64,000 nt of DNA from Minicystis rosea (GTDB lineage: Bacteria > Myxococcota_A > Polyangia > Polyangiales > Polyangiaceae): the NCBI GenBank assembly GCA_001931535.1, contig CP016211.1, forward strand, positions 701,001 through 765,000, given 5' to 3'. Below the pieces are notes generated by a model. It saw nothing but the letters and a program-made list of their open reading frames with translations, did not search any database and was not told where the DNA came from. Position 1 is the first letter of the stretch; every line of letters starts with the position of its first letter. Shown here one piece after another: positions 60,829 to 64,000 of this stretch. The position numbers and the translations under genes were made by a program.

Positions 60829-61626
60829 ATGTTTCCCTGCCCTGGACCGCGCGTGATCGCCCTGTGCGTGATCGTCCTCGTGCTCCCGGGCGAGCCTTCC
60901 ATGCGCGGTGCGACGGTCAGCGACGCGCCGGCGATCGTCGCCGCGCCCGAGGCCGAGTACGCGCCCTCGCCGCTCCCCGCGCCGACGGTACCAGGGCGGC
61001 GCACGCAAATCGGGGTACCGGAGAACAACCCGATCGAGCTCTATCCGCCGCGAGCGGCGATGTCCGCGGCCCCGCTCACGGTGGCGCTGCACGGGCGGGA
61101 CATGGATCCGATCGATCTGTGCGAAGGATGGAACGACGTCGGGCGCGAGAAGAGCTGGCTCGCGTGCCCGGCAGGCAATGCACCGAGCGAGGAGGCGTTC
61201 GACTGGCGCGGGCCGACGGAGGAGCGCATCGCCGCGCTCGACGAGCAAATGGCCGCCATCGACACCGTCTATGGACCGCTCGTGAGCCACGAGCGCGGCG
61301 ACGTGCTCGTCGGCTTCTCCCGTGGCGCCTTTCTCGCGCGCGATCTCGTGTATGCGCGGCCGGGCCGCTTCCGAGGCATGGTGCTCCTGGGCGCCGCGGT
61401 GAAGCTCGATGCCGATCGGCTGCGCGCCGCCGGCATCCGGCGCGTCGTGCTCGCGGCGGGCGATCACGACGACGCGCGCGCGACGATGATCCATACGGCC
61501 AATCGGCTCTCGGCGCGAGGGATCAAGGCACGCTTCATGGGGCTCGGGCCCATCCACCACGCGCTCCCGCCGGACCTCGCGCGCGTGATGCGCGACGCGC
61601 TCGCGTGGGTTCGTGAAGAGCCATGA
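60829..61626 (+). CDS. Exported alpha/beta hydrolase
   Basis: The 265-residue product (ATG 60829) has a signal-like start (VIALCVIVLVLPGEPSMRGA) and an alpha/beta-hydrolase core. AAPLTVALHGRDMDPIDLCE forms the oxyanion region, VLVGFSRGAFLARDLVYA holds the nucleophile elbow G-x-S-x-G, LAAGDHDDARATMIHTA holds the Asp, and GLGPIHHALPPDLA holds the His. It resembles carboxylesterase/dienelactone-hydrolase-like enzymes. Two Cys (DLCEGW and LACPAG) could form a disulfide. The longer in-frame start at 60616 adds an Arg-rich stretch and is not preferred. A palindrome pair lies about 270 bases upstream. Confidence 0.82.
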   Translation: MFPCPGPRVIALCVIVLVLPGEPSMRGATVSDAPAIVAAPEAEYAPSPLPAPTVPGRRTQIGVPENNPIELYPPRAAMSAAPLTVALHGRDMDPIDLCEGWNDVGREKSWLACPAGNAPSEEAFDWRGPTEERIAALDEQMAAIDTVYGPLVSHERGDVLVGFSRGAFLARDLVYARPGRFRGMVLLGAAVKLDADRLRAAGIRRVVLAAGDHDDARATMIHTANRLSARGIKARFMGLGPIHHALPPDLARVMRDALAWVREEP

Positions 61627-61802
61627 AGGGCTCACGGTCCTTGTCACTGCGATCGGCGTGACCTCGGCGCGTCGAGAGCATTGCTGGCTCGGGCCGAGGC
61701 CATCGAGGCAAGCGAAGGCTCTCGTGCCGATGTCGACGATGCCCTGGCCGATCGCAGAAACCCACGCACTCCGAATCCACGCTCGGATACATCGATATCG
61801 TC

Positions 61803-61835
61803 TCTCATGATGTCTTCCGTCGAGCCATCATGAGA
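61803..61835. terminator. Inverted repeat between convergent genes
   Basis: TCTCATGATG (61803-61812) and CATCATGAGA (61826-61835) are perfect complements around a 13-base loop. It lies between the hydrolase and the EamA-type gene, which converge. The rest of 61627-61904 has no gene I can support. Confidence 0.5.
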
Positions 61836-61904
61836 ATCAACATCATTATCTGCGTCCCGTGACTCCCATCCTCCGCGGCCAGGCTCGAAGCTCGATTCCG
61901 ACCA

Positions 61905-62342
61905 TCATCGTTTGAGCGCCAACACCATCACCCCGCTGGCCACGAGCCCGATGCCCAACCACTCTCGACCCGAAGGCCGCTCTCCGAGAAACACGAAGGC
62001 GAACAGCGCCACCAGCACCAAGCTGAATTTGTCCACGGGCGCCACCTTGGACGCTTCACCGATCTGGAGCGCGCGGAAGTAGCACACCCACGAAGCGCCC
62101 GTGGCCAAGGCGGAGAGCGCCAGAAAGCCCAGCGTCCGCGGCGACAGCGATCGCGGATCGCTCCACTTGCCCGCGTATCCGACGAAGGCACCCAAGACGA
62201 CGACGATGATCACCGTGCGGACGAGCGTCGCGAAATCCGGATCGACGCCTTGGATACCCACCTTGGCGAAGATCGCCGTGAGCGCGGCGAAGCACGCCGA
62301 GAGCGCTGCCCAAAAGAACCAACCATGCGGCATCGTCGTCAT
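61905..62342 (-). CDS. Half-size EamA/DMT-type transporter
   Basis: The 145-residue protein has five hydrophobic segments and one EamA repeat: FFWAALSACFAALTAIFAKV, LVRTVIIVVVLGAFVGYAG, LGFLALSALATGASWVCYFR, LVLVALFAFVFLGERPSGRE and LGIGLVASGVMVLAL. Full-length DMT transporters have two such repeats, so this form must pair with itself (dual topology) or with another half. ASWVCYFRALQIGEASKVAPVD is the typical repeat signature. ATG 62342 is used; the frame extends upstream with an Arg/Cys-rich segment that is not membrane-like. The solute is unknown. Confidence 0.82.
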   Translation of the reverse strand: MTTMPHGWFFWAALSACFAALTAIFAKVGIQGVDPDFATLVRTVIIVVVLGAFVGYAGKWSDPRSLSPRTLGFLALSALATGASWVCYFRALQIGEASKVAPVDKFSLVLVALFAFVFLGERPSGREWLGIGLVASGVMVLALKR

Positions 62343-62505
62343 GAGCGTAGGGCTCGATGGTACGGCGTGCCGCGGCGCTGCGCAGCCTTTGCACTGAGCG
62401 CCGGCTCGCCGGCTCGGCCATCGCGCCGTCACGTGGATTGTCGGAGCAGAGTCATCGAAAGCGCGCTCGCGCGTGCGGGCGCGCTCGACCGATGAGGAGG
62501 CAGGC

Positions 62506-63819
62506 TCAGCGGCTACGGCGCTTTTCGCGCCCGGCGTCTTCCGCGATCTCGGCGGAATCGACGTCGCTCCCGCTCCGATCGCGCCGCCCCGCGCGGAGCG
62601 CTTCGCGCAGGCCGTGCTTGAGGTTGCGCAGCATGGTCAGCTTTCCGAAGTCCATGCCGATGTCGACCAGCGTCTCGGCCACGGCGGGGCGGATGCCGGT
62701 GAGCACGCAGCGCGCGCCGACGATCTCGACCTTGCGCATCAGCTTCATCAAGTGATCGGCCGTCTTGGTGTCGACGATCTCGACGCCCGTGAGATCGATG
62801 ATCACGAAGCTCGCCTGCGTGCGCGCGACCTCGCCGAGGAGGCGCTGCACCATGTCGGCCGTGCGGCGCGAGTCGACGACGCCGATGATGGGCATGGCCA
62901 AGACGTCGTCCCAGACCTCGAGGATCGGATTCGACAGCTCGTCGATCGAGTAGCGGAGCCGCTCGATCAGCTCCTGCTTGCCGCTCTCGCTTTCGGCGAG
63001 CTTCTTGTGTGACTCGATGAGCGCGAGCTCGGTGTTGCGCCGATCGGTGATGTCGAGCGAGATGGCGAGCAGCGAGACCGGCTCGCCGTTCTCGTCGAGG
63101 AGCGGCACCTTGCTGGTGTAGAGCCAGCGCTCGCCACGCGGCGTGGAGATGGGCTCCTCCGCGCCGACGGGCACCTTGTTGGCGAGCACCTCGCGATCGA
63201 CCTTGTTGTAGAGGTCGGCCTGCTCGGGGAAGAGATCGCGATCGGTCTTGCCCATCACGGCCGCCTCCGGCACCCCGGTGAGCTCCTGCGCGGTCTTGTT
63301 CCACAGCTCGATCTGGAGCGTGCTGGCCTCCTTGGAGAACAGCATCACCGGCACGTGATCGATGATGTCCTCGAGCCGCCTGACGCGCGTCGCGAGCGTC
63401 TCCGCCGCGCGGGCCCGCTCGGCGCCAGCGGCCTCCCGCTCGATCACCGCGGCGAGGTGCGCCTCGTCGGCGGCGGGCACCGCGTCGCGCGCACCGGCAC
63501 GCATCAATGCGGCCACGGGCGGCGCGCCGCCGGTGAAGGCGACGACGATGCGGGCGAAGGGATCGTGGGCGCGCGCGCGATCGGCGAGCGCGCGGACCGC
63601 CGCCGCGTCGCCGAGATAGGCGAGGACGACGTCACCCGCGCGCGCATCGAGCAGCGCCGCGAGCGCATCCGCGGAATCGGCGGCCTGGATCTCGGCGCGC
63701 AGCCCGACCTCGGCCAGGTCGCGCTGCAACGACGACGGGTCTTTGGGGGCGTGACCACACAAGAGCACGCGGCGAGCAGCGGAGCGGGGATCGTGCGAGG
63801 GAGCAAGCGTAGCGTTCAT
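62506..63819 (-). CDS. Receiver-like/PAS/STAS regulator of RsbR type
   Basis: The 437-residue protein has an N-terminal receiver-like alpha/beta domain (about 17-125, RVLLCGHAPKDPSSLQRDLA and VLAYLGDAAAVRALADRAR) that appears to lack the phosphoryl-accepting Asp set. A coiled link precedes a PAS domain (about 150-265, DHVPVMLFSKEASTLQIELW and KTAQELTGVPEAAVMGKTDR). A second helix leads to a C-terminal STAS domain (about 300-410, ASFVIIDLTGVEIVDTKTAD with the conserved Thr-x-x-x-Asp loop). This is the RsbR/stressosome-like layout, where STAS Ser/Thr residues are phosphorylated. It may sense signals with the PAS domain. ATG 63819 is chosen. Confidence 0.88.
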   Translation of the reverse strand: MNATLAPSHDPRSAARRVLLCGHAPKDPSSLQRDLAEVGLRAEIQAADSADALAALLDARAGDVVLAYLGDAAAVRALADRARAHDPFARIVVAFTGGAPPVAALMRAGARDAVPAADEAHLAAVIEREAAGAERARAAETLATRVRRLEDIIDHVPVMLFSKEASTLQIELWNKTAQELTGVPEAAVMGKTDRDLFPEQADLYNKVDREVLANKVPVGAEEPISTPRGERWLYTSKVPLLDENGEPVSLLAISLDITDRRNTELALIESHKKLAESESGKQELIERLRYSIDELSNPILEVWDDVLAMPIIGVVDSRRTADMVQRLLGEVARTQASFVIIDLTGVEIVDTKTADHLMKLMRKVEIVGARCVLTGIRPAVAETLVDIGMDFGKLTMLRNLKHGLREALRAGRRDRSGSDVDSAEIAEDAGREKRRSR

Positions 63820-64000
63820 CGGTCCTCTTCATCCTTCCACGTGGCCGGATTGCTCCTGCGCCCCCCGAATGACATGGGCGCGGACGCGTCGCGATGATGG
63901 CACGGGAATCACGCGCGCTCATCCATGTCAATCGATTGCGTCAAAGAGTCCCTCGGTTCGACACCTTAGGTGTCGGCGTTCCCACGTCCGAGGAGCGCCG

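Overview
The window is GC-rich bacterial chromosome with a strong G/C bias at third codon positions. Several traits point to a large-genome myxobacterium, most likely of the Polyangiales (Sorangium/Polyangium/Minicystis type). These are many Cys-anchored lipoproteins with Ser/Gly/Ala/Pro linkers, a Ser/Thr kinase next to a TPR membrane protein, an FHA-type sigma-54 activator, MopE-like Cys-rich repeats, a nitrobindin-like protein, sterol-type enzymes and frequent GTG starts. This assignment rests on gene content only. No rRNA, tRNA, CRISPR array, prophage or insertion sequence was recognised.

Layout. 0-2.1 kb: a small membrane protein and a translationally coupled SDR-MarR pair on the minus strand, with a promoter embedded in two operator-like palindromes and apparently leaderless. 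2.3-8.8 kb: the most unusual locus, a giant CHAT protease-nSTAND NTPase-WD40 protein followed by a C25/gingipain-like protease with a C-terminal helix-turn-helix; each carries an apparent single-base frameshift. 8.8-15.2 kb (minus): an operon-like series encoding a VWA/HExxH protein, a MoxR ATPase, a beta-propeller lipoprotein, a second lipoprotein with a probable CTG start, and a broken gene. 15.2-22.6 kb: a TPR protein, a nitrobindin-like protein, ClpS, HisA, a membrane glycosyltransferase and a beta-barrel. 22.7-28.9 kb: TPR-AIM24, PgsA, a lipoprotein, an SDR, an EpmA-like aminoacylase with a coupled partner, and a duplicated-domain protein.

29-34 kb: a small winged-helix protein, a secreted protein, an ECF sigma factor with its membrane partner, and a Cys-rich MopE-like lipoprotein with 255-bp internal repeats. 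34-40 kb: a fatty-acid desaturase, a sterol-desaturase-family hydroxylase, lipoproteins, an L,D-transpeptidase and a Fis-type DNA-binding protein. 40.0-40.4 kb: a convergent spacer with two different arrays of palindromes. 40.4-42 kb: an endonuclease III-uracil-DNA glycosylase fusion. 43-48 kb: an OPT transporter, a sterol-reductase-like enzyme with an iterated upstream region, hisH and hisB. 48-53 kb: a macro domain protein, an SGNH hydrolase, an ATP-grasp protein, a lipoprotein and Lon. 53.8-63.8 kb: a Ser/Thr kinase with its TPR partner, a DUF1566 lipoprotein divergent from a sigma-54 activator, an OmpA-like lipoprotein, a hydrolase, a half-size EamA transporter and a PAS-STAS regulator.

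How they may work together. The clearest regulatory circuit is at 56.3-60.6 kb: the activator gene, paired TGACATGTCA palindromes, a -24/-12-like promoter for the divergent lipoprotein, another for the OmpA-like gene, and a second palindrome pair 3 kb away. The clearest candidate for an undescribed system is the CHAT-nSTAND-WD40 plus C25-like protease pair. All four apparent frameshifts in the window look like one-base homopolymer contractions, so base-calling error must be excluded before calling these genes dead.
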